Positions 39,319 through 47,711 of a stretch of 64,000 nucleotides of DNA are shown here, piece by piece; positions within the stretch are counted from its first letter, which is position 1; each line of letters begins with the position of its first letter. The DNA is from Methanofollis sp. UBA420. Lineage in GTDB: Archaea; Halobacteriota; Methanomicrobia; Methanomicrobiales; Methanofollaceae. The position numbers and the translations under genes were made by a program. Below the pieces are notes generated by a model. It did no database searches. It was not told the DNA's origin and saw only the letters and a program-made list of their open reading frames with translations. The DNA lies in the NCBI RefSeq assembly GCF_002498315.1, contig NZ_DAGX01000003.1, forward strand, positions 108,786 to 172,785, written 5' to 3'.

Positions 39319-39921
39319 ATGCCGAAAAAGATCATCGCCCTGCTTGGAAGCCCGGTGCGGGGGGGCAACACCGCGTACCTCTTCAATAAGGCGGTGGAAG
39401 GGGCTGAAGAGGCGGGGTGCGAGGTCGAGAAGGTGATGGTGCCGTACCTCAATTTTCAGCCCTGCATGGAGATCCTCCACTGCATGGCCCATGAGGACTG
39501 CCAGATGCAGGACGACCTGACGCCGTACTACCGGAAGTTCAGGGAGATGGACGGCCTGATCATCGCCACGCCGATCATGACGATGGGTATCCCGGGCAAG
39601 TTGAAGTCCTTCATGGACCGGTTTCAGGTCTTTTATATGGCGAAGTATATGCGCATGCAGCCTTTCATCTCAAAAGAGCGCCGGAAGGAGAGAAAGACCC
39701 TGTTCATCTGCATCTCCGGCATGAACCTTCCCGACAACTTCGACGGCGCCCTCCAGACGACGCGGACCTTCTGCGAGATCATCGACTGCCCGTACTGGGA
39801 GGGGGTCTTCCAGAAGGACATGGACCATGTGCGGGACATCAGGACGCGGCCCAAGGTCGTCGAGGCCGCCTACGAGAAGGGGAAGGAGCTCTGCCGGTTG
39901 GTCGGGAAAAAAGATCTGTAG
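39319..39921 (+). CDS. flavodoxin-fold NAD(P)H-dependent oxidoreductase
   Basis: A 200-residue relative of the iron-sulfur flavoproteins at 34.3-35.6 kb. The FMN loop is 'ALLGSPVRGGNTAYLFNKAV'; the cysteine motif is looser ('CMEILHCMAHEDC'), so the cluster may be lost or altered; 'IATPIMTMGIPGKLKSFMDR' is the core helix. ATG 39319 was chosen after TATA-like CTATATAGAG near 39287-39296 and GAGGTCG. It is divergent from the peroxiredoxin unit and so may share control with it. Confidence 0.85.
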   Translation: MPKKIIALLGSPVRGGNTAYLFNKAVEGAEEAGCEVEKVMVPYLNFQPCMEILHCMAHEDCQMQDDLTPYYRKFREMDGLIIATPIMTMGIPGKLKSFMDRFQVFYMAKYMRMQPFISKERRKERKTLFICISGMNLPDNFDGALQTTRTFCEIIDCPYWEGVFQKDMDHVRDIRTRPKVVEAAYEKGKELCRLVGKKDL

Positions 39922-40010
39922 AATTCCTTGGGTAAGGGTAATATCTAAAGCGATAACTGGAGAAATCCCGTCTTGCACATGTTCCGGGGGTATTTCATCT
40001 GCCGGGCGGC

Positions 40011-40032
40011 GAAGACCTAACGGTCTTCTTTT
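40011..40032 (+). terminator. hairpin terminator
   Basis: GAAGACC (40011-40017), loop TAAC, GGTCTTC (40022-40028), then TTTT. It lies about 90 bases after the flavodoxin-like gene and would end its transcript. Confidence 0.55.
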
Positions 40033-40145
40033 CCTCACTTCTTTCGGCTCTCGAAAATGATCTGTCCTTTTTCTCATGCTCGCTAACGCTTGCACTCCCC
40101 ATTACGATAGGGAGCGGGTGACAGTCCTCTTCGACATGCAGGGTT

Positions 40146-40200
40146 TATCCTTCCCCTGTTCTATCCTGGATCGGGGGTCCGGGGGCTTGCCCCCGGCGGA
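40146..40200 (+). repeat. dispersed GC-hairpin repeat, copy 1
   Basis: Contains TCGGGGGTCCGGGGGC and then GCCCCCGG, an 8-bp perfect stem CCGGGGGC/GCCCCCGG (40179-40186 and 40189-40196), preceded by a CCTTCCCC...CTATC box. The same order, inverted, occurs at about 52024-52080. The shared core and flanks suggest a small repeat family of the genome. Confidence 0.7.
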
Positions 40201-40274
40201 CTGTAGGGGGAAGGCAACGGATCGGTACGCACGCAGTAAAATCAAAGAGGAGACTCAGCCTCCTGAGTCCCCCC

Positions 40275-41153
40275 TCAGACCTTCTCCCTCCCGTCCCTCT
40301 CCCCCGGTTCGATATGGACGATCACCTCCTTCATGCCGGGGACGCCCCCCGTGATCGCGGCCTCGACCTCCTTTGCGATCCCGTGCGCCTCCTCGACGGT
40401 CATGGCGGGATCGACGGTGATATGGATGTCGGCCATCATTTCGCCGGGGGCGCCCCGGCACCTGAACTCGTGCGAACCGAGGACGCCCGGGATCCCGGCG
40501 ACGATCTCCCTGACATTCTCCTCGCACTGCACGGTGGCGGCGTCGGTGAGGACCATCCCGGCCTCCCGTACGATGGAGAGGCCCATCCTGCCGATGAGCG
40601 CCCCGATGGCAAGGGCGATGAGGGGGTCGGCCAGGGGATAACCGAGGTACACGACGACGAAACCCCCGAGGACAGAGAGGGAGACGAAGACGTCGCTCTT
40701 CGTGTGTTCGGAATCGGCGATGAGAAAACTGCTCCCGAGTTCCTCGCCCACCCGCCTCTCGTACAGGGCGACGAAGATGTTGATGGCGGTCGTGGCGACC
40801 ATCACGCCGACGGTCAGGGCGGTGATGTGGGGGACGGCGCCGGTGGTGAGGCGGACGACCCCCTCGCTGATCACCCAGTAGGCGGTCAGGAGGAGCATCC
40901 CGCCGACGAGAAGTGTCCCAAAAGTCTCGACCTTCGCGTGGCCGTACGGGTGGTCCCTGTCAGGGGGGCGGGCGGCGATGCCGGTGGCGGCAAGGCCGAT
41001 GATGTTCGAGGCCGAGTCGAAGGAAGAGTGGAGGGCGTCGGCGACCATGGACATCGAACCGGCCATGAAGCCGAAGACCGCCTTTGCGACGGCTACGATG
41101 ACGTTGAGGATGAGGATGAGCCAGAGTGTCCGCCTGACCCGGTCGTACTCCAT
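40275..41153 (-). CDS. cation diffusion facilitator (CDF) metal exporter
   Basis: A 292-residue membrane protein with six helices that exports Zn, Fe, Mn or Co ions in exchange for protons. Metal-site residues are visible in helix 2 ('MVADALHSSFDSASNIIG', HxxxD) and helix 5 ('LIADSEHTKSDVFVSL', D/H...D). The C-terminal cytosolic domain ('HEFRCRGAPGEMMADIHITV') is the metallochaperone-like fold. ATG 41153 has GGGGGAGGCG directly before it; an open frame continues upstream but holds RadC on another frame. Cotranscribed with the RadC-like gene (11-base gap). Confidence 0.9.
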   Translation of the reverse strand: MEYDRVRRTLWLILILNVIVAVAKAVFGFMAGSMSMVADALHSSFDSASNIIGLAATGIAARPPDRDHPYGHAKVETFGTLLVGGMLLLTAYWVISEGVVRLTTGAVPHITALTVGVMVATTAINIFVALYERRVGEELGSSFLIADSEHTKSDVFVSLSVLGGFVVVYLGYPLADPLIALAIGALIGRMGLSIVREAGMVLTDAATVQCEENVREIVAGIPGVLGSHEFRCRGAPGEMMADIHITVDPAMTVEEAHGIAKEVEAAITGGVPGMKEVIVHIEPGERDGREKV

Positions 41154-41164
41154 CGCCTCCCCCC

Positions 41165-41821
41165 TCAGAGGAGCCCTGCCTCCCGCATGGAGAGGTGGCC
41201 CTTCTTTGTGATGATGAGGTGGTCGAGCACCCTGATGCCGAGAATGTCCGCCGCGGCCGTGAGTTGTTTCGTCATGGCGATGTCCTCCCTGCTCGGCTGG
41301 AGACTCCCCGAGGGGTGGTTGTGCACGAAGACCACCGAGGTCGCCCTGTCGGTGATCACGTCGGCGAAGACCTCCCGCGGGTGGACGGGGCTGTAATTGA
41401 TGAGCCCTTTCGTGACCTCCCTGTTGCCGACGACCTCGCCGGCGCCGTTCAAGGAGATACAGATAAAGTACTCCTGCTGCCTGTCGGCGAGGTACTTCAC
41501 GAGGGGGAGGACGTCGGCCGGGCAGGTGACCCGCGTCTCCGCCGGGAGGAAGCGGCGCCGGGCAAGTTCGAAGGCGGCGGTGATCTGGCAGGCCCTGGCC
41601 TCCCCGACGCCCGGCACCCTGACAAGGGCGTCGTACGGCGGGACGCACGAGTCCGCGATCACCCCTTCGATCTCGCGGGCGACCTCCAGCACGTCGCGCC
41701 CGGCCACGCCGCTCCCGATGATCGCGGCGATGAGTTCGCGGTCGGTGAGGGCCGTCGCACCCTTCGCCGCGATCTTCTCCCGTGGCCGCTCGCGGGCGGG
41801 CACCTCCCGCATCTGTTTCAT
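41165..41821 (-). CDS. RadC-like JAB-domain protein
   Basis: A 218-residue member of the RadC/UPF0758 family. An N-terminal helix-hairpin-helix part ('ALTDRELIAAIIGSGVAGRD', 'VRVPGVGEARACQITAAFEL') is followed by a JAB1/MPN metalloprotease-like domain with the metal motif 'VVFVHNHPSGSLQPSREDI' (HxHP...D). Despite the name a repair role is doubtful; the molecular job is unknown. TTTATATAC at about 41845-41855 lies about 25-30 bases before ATG 41821, so the message is probably leaderless. The CDF exporter follows in the same unit. Confidence 0.88.
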   Translation of the reverse strand: MKQMREVPARERPREKIAAKGATALTDRELIAAIIGSGVAGRDVLEVAREIEGVIADSCVPPYDALVRVPGVGEARACQITAAFELARRRFLPAETRVTCPADVLPLVKYLADRQQEYFICISLNGAGEVVGNREVTKGLINYSPVHPREVFADVITDRATSVVFVHNHPSGSLQPSREDIAMTKQLTAAADILGIRVLDHLIITKKGHLSMREAGLL

Positions 41822-41982
41822 CAGGGGGTGATCTGCCCTCGCAGTATATAAATCTTCGAATACTCTCCTCTTCTGGATCGGTGTCATATGGGTGCTTGAA
41901 TGGACAGATGTGCTCCTTTATGCCTGGTACGGTGGAGAAGGACGGGAATATTTTTTTATGGATGCCTGCAGAAGAGATGGTC

Positions 41983-42483
41983 ATGGCAACACTGGAGAAT
42001 ATCAAGGCAGCATTTGCCGGCGAGTCGCAGGCGAACCGCAAGTACCTCGCCTTCTCGGAGAAGGCGGACAAGGAAGGCTTCAAGAACGTGGCACGCCTGT
42101 ACCGCGCCGCATCGCAGGCCGAGGCGATCCACGCAAAGCGCGAACTCTCCGTGATGGGCGGGATCAAAAAGACGGCCGAGAACCTCCAGGGGAGCATCGA
42201 GGGCGAGACCGACGAGTTCACCGAGATGTACCCGGCCTTCGTCGAAGAGGCGAAGACAGAGGGCAAGCCCGAGGCCGTCGCTATCTTCACCCACGCGATG
42301 AAGGCCGAGCAGGTCCATGCCGGTCTCTATACGAAGGCCCTTGAGGCCGTCCTCGCCGGGAAGGACTTCGAGGGCGCCGAGGTCTTCCTCTGCCCCTGGT
42401 GCGGGAACATCGAGATCGGGAAGGCGCCGGAGACGTGCCCGATCTGCGGTGAGGCCGGGAAGAACTTCATCAAGGTTGAATAA
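41983..42483 (+). CDS. rubrerythrin
   Basis: Peroxide-reducing di-iron protein of anaerobes. The 166 residues hold the four-helix bundle with iron ligands in 'AAFAGESQANRKYLAF', 'AEAIHAKRE', 'YPAFVEEAKTEGK' and 'AEQVHAGLY', and a C-terminal rubredoxin domain with 'CPWCGN' and 'CPICGE'. ATG 41983 begins the conserved 'MATLENIKAAFAGE'. A TTTTTTTATGG stretch about 25 bases upstream may be the TATA box. It belongs with the peroxiredoxin and desulforedoxin genes as oxygen defence. A T-run (42490-42499) follows. Confidence 0.95.
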   Translation: MATLENIKAAFAGESQANRKYLAFSEKADKEGFKNVARLYRAASQAEAIHAKRELSVMGGIKKTAENLQGSIEGETDEFTEMYPAFVEEAKTEGKPEAVAIFTHAMKAEQVHAGLYTKALEAVLAGKDFEGAEVFLCPWCGNIEIGKAPETCPICGEAGKNFIKVE

Positions 42484-42987
42484 ACCTCTCCTTTTTTTCT
42501 GGAAAACCGCCCATGAAACATTCTTTCCCGGCGGTTTTTGAAAAACGTCGGGAATAGTGGATCGGATACATCATACAGAGATTGTAAAGCGGAGACTGCG
42601 GCCCCCTGTCTTTTGCACCGTTGCACCTGTTTTCTCTCCTTCGCGCCGGTATTGCACCGGGGAGATCCGTCGTCGACAGCCGCCGATCCGGCAACAGAGC
42701 CGTGCACGCCGGGTGCACGCCGACGTTTACACCAGCCCGCGTATCGCAGCACCATACACCACCCCCGCAGGCGTGCCGTATGTTCTCCGGATCGTGTGTA
42801 AATTACCCCGGGTATCTGTACACACTTCTCATACTGTACTCTGTACGCACATACCTCTCAGGAACGGTCCCCTTCTGCCGCCGCCTCGTTTCCACCACCC
42901 TGGTGCAAACCCGGCGCGAAGGTGGAAAGGTCGGGGTCGATCCCCGACCTGCACAACCCTTTTATCCCGGCCTTCCAACTCCCCCCT
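42484..42987. other. 504-base intergenic region
   Basis: Starts with the rubrerythrin T-rich terminator. The rest has no convincing frame or strong hairpin; the region 42600-42800 is rich in GCACC/GTGCA-type short repeats. CTTTTATCCC at about 42957-42966 is the likely TATA element of the thioredoxin reductase fusion gene, 22-30 bases before its ATG. Confidence 0.5.
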
Positions 42988-44139
42988 ATGCCGGAGGTGA
43001 AAGTCTACTCCACGAAGCAGTGCCCGTACTGCCGGATGGTCAAGGCCTTTCTGGAGAAACACGGGATAGAATACGAAAATATCGACGTCGGCGAAGACGA
43101 GGAGGCGGCCCGCGAACTCTTCCGGGTCTCGAAGCAGCTCGGCGTTCCGGTGACGGTGGTGGGGGAGGACGTGGTCGTCGGTTTCGACGCACCCCGCCTC
43201 AACGCCCTCTTCGGCACTGAGAAGAAGGAAGAACTCTACGACATCGTTATCCTGGGCGCCGGCCCCGCGGGCCTCACCGCCGGGGTGTACACGACGCGGA
43301 AACTCCTCTCCACCCTGATCATCACGGAGAACATCGGTGGGCAGGCGATGGAGAGCTGGGCAGTCGAGAACTATATGGGCTACCGGGTGGTCTCGGGCGA
43401 GGACCTGATGGCGAAGTTCGAGGAGCAGGCGCGGGGCCTGAATGTCAGCCTCGAACTCGACCGGGCTATCGGCGTCAGGAGGGAGGACAGCACCTTCGTC
43501 GTCACGACGTACGGCGACCGGACCTTCAGGGCGAGGAGCGTCATCGTCGCCACCGGCCGCAGCCCCCGCCGCCTCGGTGTCGAGGGCGAGGAGAGGTTCT
43601 GGGGCCGGGGCGTCTCGGTCTGCTCAACCTGCGACGGCCCCCTCTTCCGGGGCAAGGACGTCGCCGTCGTCGGCGGCGGCAACTCAGCGGTGACCACGAC
43701 GCTTGAGATGGCGAAGATCGCGCGGACGGTCCACCTCATCGTCAGGAGCGCCTTGAAGGCCGACGCCGTCTATCTCGACCTCCTGAAGACAAAGGAGAAC
43801 GTGGCCGTCCACCGGCCCTATGTCGTCTCCGGCCTTGTCGGCGAGACGGTGCTCACCGGCGTGAAGATCCGGCAGAAGGAGACGGGAGCCGAGGAGGAGA
43901 TCGCCGTCGACGGTGTCTTCGCCGAGATCGGTCACGAACCGAATATCGGGGCCGTCCAGGATCTTGTCAGGATCAATACCGGCAGCGAGATCGTCGTCGA
44001 CGAAAACTGCTGCACAAGCGTGCCCGGCATCTTTGCGGCCGGTGACGTCACCTCCGTTCATGGCAAGCAGATCATCATCGCGGCAGGTGAGGGAGCGAAG
44101 GCGGCCCTGGAGGCGCACGCGTACCTGCTCTCCCGGTGA
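42988..44139 (+). CDS. glutaredoxin-thioredoxin reductase fusion
   Basis: A 383-residue two-part enzyme. Residues 1-75 are a glutaredoxin-like domain with 'CPYC' in 'VYSTKQCPYCRMVKAFLEK'. Residues from about 83 form a TrxR: FAD motif 'IVILGAGPAGLTAGVYTTRK', the redox pair in 'VCSTCDGPLF' (CxxC), the NAD(P) motif 'VAVVGGGNSAVTTTLEMA', and 'GIFAAGDVTSVHGKQIIIAA' near the end. The reductase could pass electrons to its own glutaredoxin domain and so reduce disulfides without a separate thioredoxin. The message is probably leaderless. The 3' end lies three bases from a convergent antiporter gene. Confidence 0.92.
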   Translation: MPEVKVYSTKQCPYCRMVKAFLEKHGIEYENIDVGEDEEAARELFRVSKQLGVPVTVVGEDVVVGFDAPRLNALFGTEKKEELYDIVILGAGPAGLTAGVYTTRKLLSTLIITENIGGQAMESWAVENYMGYRVVSGEDLMAKFEEQARGLNVSLELDRAIGVRREDSTFVVTTYGDRTFRARSVIVATGRSPRRLGVEGEERFWGRGVSVCSTCDGPLFRGKDVAVVGGGNSAVTTTLEMAKIARTVHLIVRSALKADAVYLDLLKTKENVAVHRPYVVSGLVGETVLTGVKIRQKETGAEEEIAVDGVFAEIGHEPNIGAVQDLVRINTGSEIVVDENCCTSVPGIFAAGDVTSVHGKQIIIAAGEGAKAALEAHAYLLSR

Positions 44140-44142
44140 CCC

Positions 44143-46134
44143 TCACCCTTCCTTTCTCTCCCTGAAGAGGTGGTCGACGTCGGCGATCCTGTCCTCGGGG
44201 CCGATGACGACGCAGACGTCGCCGGCGAGGATTGCCGTCTCACCGTCCGGGGCGGCGATCACCCGCGCCCCCCGGCGGACCGCGAGCATGGTGACGCCGT
44301 GCTTCCGCCGCAGGTCGGCCTCCGCGAGGGTCATGCCCGCGATGGCCGCCCCTTCCCCGACCCGCAGGCTCTCCACCTCGGCACCAGGCTGGTAGAACCC
44401 GATGTCGTGGAGGCCGGGCCGTGCGGCCTCCGCCGACCGGAAGAGTACGTAGCCGTCGGCCCGCACCTCCGCGGTGAAACGCTCGATCTCGTCCCTCGGG
44501 ACAAGGTAGGCGGTGAGGATGCGGGTGAAGATCTCGATCGAGGTGACATATTCCTCGGGGATCACCTCGTCGGCGCCGAGGCTGGCGAGTTCGTCGATGT
44601 CGCCGACATACCGGGTGCGGGCGATGATCCGCAGGTGCGGGTTTGCCCGGCGGGCGGCGGCGATGATCCGCCGTGTCGCCGAGGGGTCGGAGATGACGAC
44701 GACGAGCACCTTTGCCGTCCTGATGCCGGCATGGCCGAGGACCGCTCTCCGTGTGGCGTCGCCGTAGTGGATCGGTTCTCCTTTCACCCTCTCCAGTCTC
44801 ACCGTCTCCGGGTTCGTCTCGATGACCACATACGGGATCTTCGCCGCCTGTGCCGCCCTGGCGACGTTCTTCCCGCCGATCCCGAACCCGACGATGATGA
44901 TGTGGTCGTTCATCTCGGGCTCCTTCGCGAACGTCTCCCTGATCGTGCCCCGCCTGATCCGCTCGGGAAGGTCGAGGCGCATCGCCCTGTCGGCGACCTT
45001 CGGCGCCGCGGAGAAGACGAAGGGTGTGGCGATCATCGTGACGACCACCATCGCCAGGAAGGCCTGGTACAGTGCCCCGTCGATGAGCCCTGCGCTGAGG
45101 CCGGCACTGGAGAGGACAAAAGAGAACTCTCCGATCTGGCTGATCGCGAATCCGGTGAGGACGGCCGTACGGAGGGAGTGGCCGATGGCGAGGGTGACAC
45201 CGCCGGCGACGAGGGCTTTGGCGACGATGACGCCCGCGGTGATGATGAGGATGATCACGGGGTTGGCCAGGAAGAAACCGGCGTCGAGGAGCATGCCGAC
45301 CGAGACGAAGAAGAAACTCGTGAAGACCTCTTTGAAGGGGATGACGGCACCGATGGCGTCCTGGGAGTACTCGGACTCCGAGATGATCAGCCCGGCCAGG
45401 AAGGCACCCAGGGCGAGGGAGAGGCCGGCGCTCTGGGTGAGCCAGGCGGTGAAGAGGCAGATGACCAGGACGGAGAGGAGGAAGATCTCCGGGCTCCGCA
45501 GGCGGGCGACATGGTAGAGGGCGGCCGGGACAAGCCACTTCGCGGAGACGACGACGAACCCGATGATCCCTGCGGAGGTGGCAAGGAAGAGGGGGACAGA
45601 CGTCCCTCCCACCCCTTCGGCCCCGGCGAGCATCGGGACGAGGAGCATCATGGGGATGATCGCGAGGTCCTGGAAGATGAGGATCCCGAGGGCGGTCCTC
45701 CCGTGCGGGCTTTCGACCTCGGAGCGCCCCTGCAGCAGGGAGAGGACGATCGCCGTCGAGGAGAGGGAGAGGAGAAAACCGAGGAAGACGGCCTGTGCCG
45801 GGGGGATGCCGGTGATCCATGCGCCTGCAGCCACCGCCGTGACCGTCAGGAGCACCTGGAGGGTGCCGCCGACAAGCACGGCCCGCCGTATCCGCAGGAG
45901 TTCTGTGAACGAGAACTTCATCCCGATGGTGAAGAGGAGGAGGACCACCCCGATCTCGGCGAGGGCCTCGACGGTTTCGGTCTCCTGCACGAGCCCCAGG
46001 GCATGGGGGCCGGCGACCATCCCCGCGATGAGGAACCCGACGATGCCGGGCACCTTCAGTCGGGAGGTGACGAAGATGATCGCGATGGAGAGGGCGAAGA
46101 TGACGACAATGTCGTCGAGGATGGCGGCGTCCAT
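44143..46134 (-). CDS. CPA2-family cation:proton antiporter with TrkA domains (KefB/KefC-like)
   Basis: A 663-residue membrane protein. The first 380 residues make 12-13 helices of the Na+/H+ exchanger fold ('RLKVPGIVGFLIAGMVAGPH', 'FQDLAIIPMMLLVP' with the Asp of the transport site, 'GAFLAGLIISESEY'). Then come a TrkA-N Rossmann domain ('HIIIVGFGIGGKNVARAAQA') that binds nucleotide, and a TrkA-C domain ('EVESLRVGEGAAIAGMTLAE'). It should exchange K+ or Na+ for protons under ligand control. ATG 46134 follows AGGGGACC; CTATATTATC near 46170-46180 is a TATA candidate. Monocistronic. Confidence 0.92.
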   Translation of the reverse strand: MDAAILDDIVVIFALSIAIIFVTSRLKVPGIVGFLIAGMVAGPHALGLVQETETVEALAEIGVVLLLFTIGMKFSFTELLRIRRAVLVGGTLQVLLTVTAVAAGAWITGIPPAQAVFLGFLLSLSSTAIVLSLLQGRSEVESPHGRTALGILIFQDLAIIPMMLLVPMLAGAEGVGGTSVPLFLATSAGIIGFVVVSAKWLVPAALYHVARLRSPEIFLLSVLVICLFTAWLTQSAGLSLALGAFLAGLIISESEYSQDAIGAVIPFKEVFTSFFFVSVGMLLDAGFFLANPVIILIITAGVIVAKALVAGGVTLAIGHSLRTAVLTGFAISQIGEFSFVLSSAGLSAGLIDGALYQAFLAMVVVTMIATPFVFSAAPKVADRAMRLDLPERIRRGTIRETFAKEPEMNDHIIIVGFGIGGKNVARAAQAAKIPYVVIETNPETVRLERVKGEPIHYGDATRRAVLGHAGIRTAKVLVVVISDPSATRRIIAAARRANPHLRIIARTRYVGDIDELASLGADEVIPEEYVTSIEIFTRILTAYLVPRDEIERFTAEVRADGYVLFRSAEAARPGLHDIGFYQPGAEVESLRVGEGAAIAGMTLAEADLRRKHGVTMLAVRRGARVIAAPDGETAILAGDVCVVIGPEDRIADVDHLFRERKEG

Positions 46135-46250
46135 GAGGGTCCCCTGATCCCTCCTGATCGGCGGGTCGTGATAATATAGTGTTGGTCGGGACCTGCCGGG
46201 CAATGATCTCCGGCGAAAAAAGATGATATTTTACGGTCCGGGCTGCAGTT

Positions 46251-47711
46251 TTATGCCTTTTTCTGCTCCTTCCGGTCCTTCTCCTCATACCCTTCGCGCA
46301 ACAGGGTCATGAGGTCCTTCACCGGGAGTTTCGTGTTTTCCGAGATGTGGAACTCGCAGAAGGGACAGCAGGAGACGACAATATCCGCCCCGCTCTTCTC
46401 GAAGGCCTCGCCCCGCATCTTCCCGAGTGCGGCCGCCTCCTCCGGCATGCCGGCGCGGACGCCGCCGCCCGACCCGCAGCACTGGTTCGGCGTCTCGACA
46501 AAGCGTTCGACGACCTTCTTGAGGAGTTCCCGCGGCTGGTCGCGGACGTCCTGCCCCCGCAGGAGATGGCAGGGGTCATGATAGGTCGCGGTGAGGTGGA
46601 GCTTCGCCGGGTCCGCGATCCCGTACTCTGTCAGCACCTCGGTGGCGTCCATCACCCTGAACGGGGTTTTGTAATCGTGCTTCAGGGTCGACCCGCACCC
46701 GGCGCACATCGTCATCACCGTGTCGATGTCCCGGGTCCTGAATGCCTCGATATTCCGCCTCTTCAGGTGGTCGAGGAAGGTGGTCTGGCCTGTCCTGATC
46801 AGGGGCGACCCGCAGCAGACCTGTTCGTGCGGGATGACAACCCTGATGCCGTTTCTTCTCATCACTTCGAGCATGTCGAGGGCGGTCTCCGGGAGGCGGC
46901 CGTTGTACATGCAACCCACAAAGAACCCGACTGTCGCCCGCACCTCGCCGTACGGCTCGATCACCTGGGGCACCTGTTCGAGGAGGGTCTCCTTCGTCCT
47001 GGTGACACTCCGGCCGGTCTGCCTGACAAGTTCGGCCACCTCGGCGTGCCTCGGCAGGGTCAGGCCCTGCCGGTTTGCGATCTCCCGCAGTTTTTCGATC
47101 GCCTTTCCCGGGATCTTGATCTCCTTCGGGCAGACCTTCCAGCACTTCTGGCAACTTGTGCAGCAGAAGAGCCCCTTTTCGACGGCCTCAGGGATGCGGT
47201 CGCCGGCGTCTCTCGGGTCGAGAGCAAGGCGGAGTTCCTGCCGCATCGCCGTCGGCCCGGCAAAGTCAGTCACCTTCAGCGCCGGACAGACCGAGACACA
47301 GGACATGCACTCGATGCACTCCCGCAGGGGCTTGATCGCATTGATCTCCTCCTTTGTCGGGAAACCCGCACACCCGCCCGGGACGATGGAAGGGAGGCGG
47401 CCGAGGTACGGCGCGAGGTCCACCTCCAGGTCCTTCACGACCGGGAGGTCGAGGGGTGCGACAACCATCCCGTCGCGTGCCTCGGTAAGGCAGGCAAGGG
47501 CAGGTTCGCCGTCGACGCGGACCGCGCAGCTGCCGCACTGGCCCGACCCGCAGCACCAGCGGTAGGCAAGGGAGGGGTCCTGTGCGTGGACGGCATGGAG
47601 GGCGTGGAGCACCCGCGCCCCCTCATGCACCTCGACGGAGTATTCTTCGAAATGCGGTTCTTTCTCGGACTCAGGGTCGAAACGCGCGATTGTAAAGGTG
47701 ATGCTCTTCAT
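46251..47711 (-). CDS. tfrB: thiol:fumarate reductase (CoM/CoB), subunit B
   Basis: Subunit of the cytosolic methanogen enzyme that reduces fumarate with coenzymes M and B, yielding succinate and the heterodisulfide. The 486 residues join an N-terminal ferredoxin part ([2Fe-2S] 'CCGSGQCGSCAVRVDGEPAL', then two [4Fe-4S] motifs 'CIECMSCVSVCP' and 'CTSCQKCWKVCP') to a HdrB-like half with two CCG boxes ('QVCCGSPLIRTGQ', 'NQCCGSGGG') where thiol chemistry occurs. ATG 47711 overlaps the tfrA stop by four bases. It feeds the reductive branch toward 2-oxoglutarate. Confidence 0.94.
   Translation of the reverse strand: MKSITFTIARFDPESEKEPHFEEYSVEVHEGARVLHALHAVHAQDPSLAYRWCCGSGQCGSCAVRVDGEPALACLTEARDGMVVAPLDLPVVKDLEVDLAPYLGRLPSIVPGGCAGFPTKEEINAIKPLRECIECMSCVSVCPALKVTDFAGPTAMRQELRLALDPRDAGDRIPEAVEKGLFCCTSCQKCWKVCPKEIKIPGKAIEKLREIANRQGLTLPRHAEVAELVRQTGRSVTRTKETLLEQVPQVIEPYGEVRATVGFFVGCMYNGRLPETALDMLEVMRRNGIRVVIPHEQVCCGSPLIRTGQTTFLDHLKRRNIEAFRTRDIDTVMTMCAGCGSTLKHDYKTPFRVMDATEVLTEYGIADPAKLHLTATYHDPCHLLRGQDVRDQPRELLKKVVERFVETPNQCCGSGGGVRAGMPEEAAALGKMRGEAFEKSGADIVVSCCPFCEFHISENTKLPVKDLMTLLREGYEEKDRKEQKKA

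Larger units (their letters stand above)
39922..40274. other. 353-base intergenic region with terminator and GC hairpin repeat
   Basis: Holds a terminator-like hairpin at 40011-40032 and one copy of a dispersed GC-rich repeat at about 40146-40200. No protein gene is apparent. Confidence 0.55.

Noticed and set aside
44170..46288. Very long open frames on both strands in other frames of the antiporter gene (over 600 codons each)
   Set aside because: They follow from high GC at third positions. They have no membrane segments or motifs and the antiporter frame explains the region.
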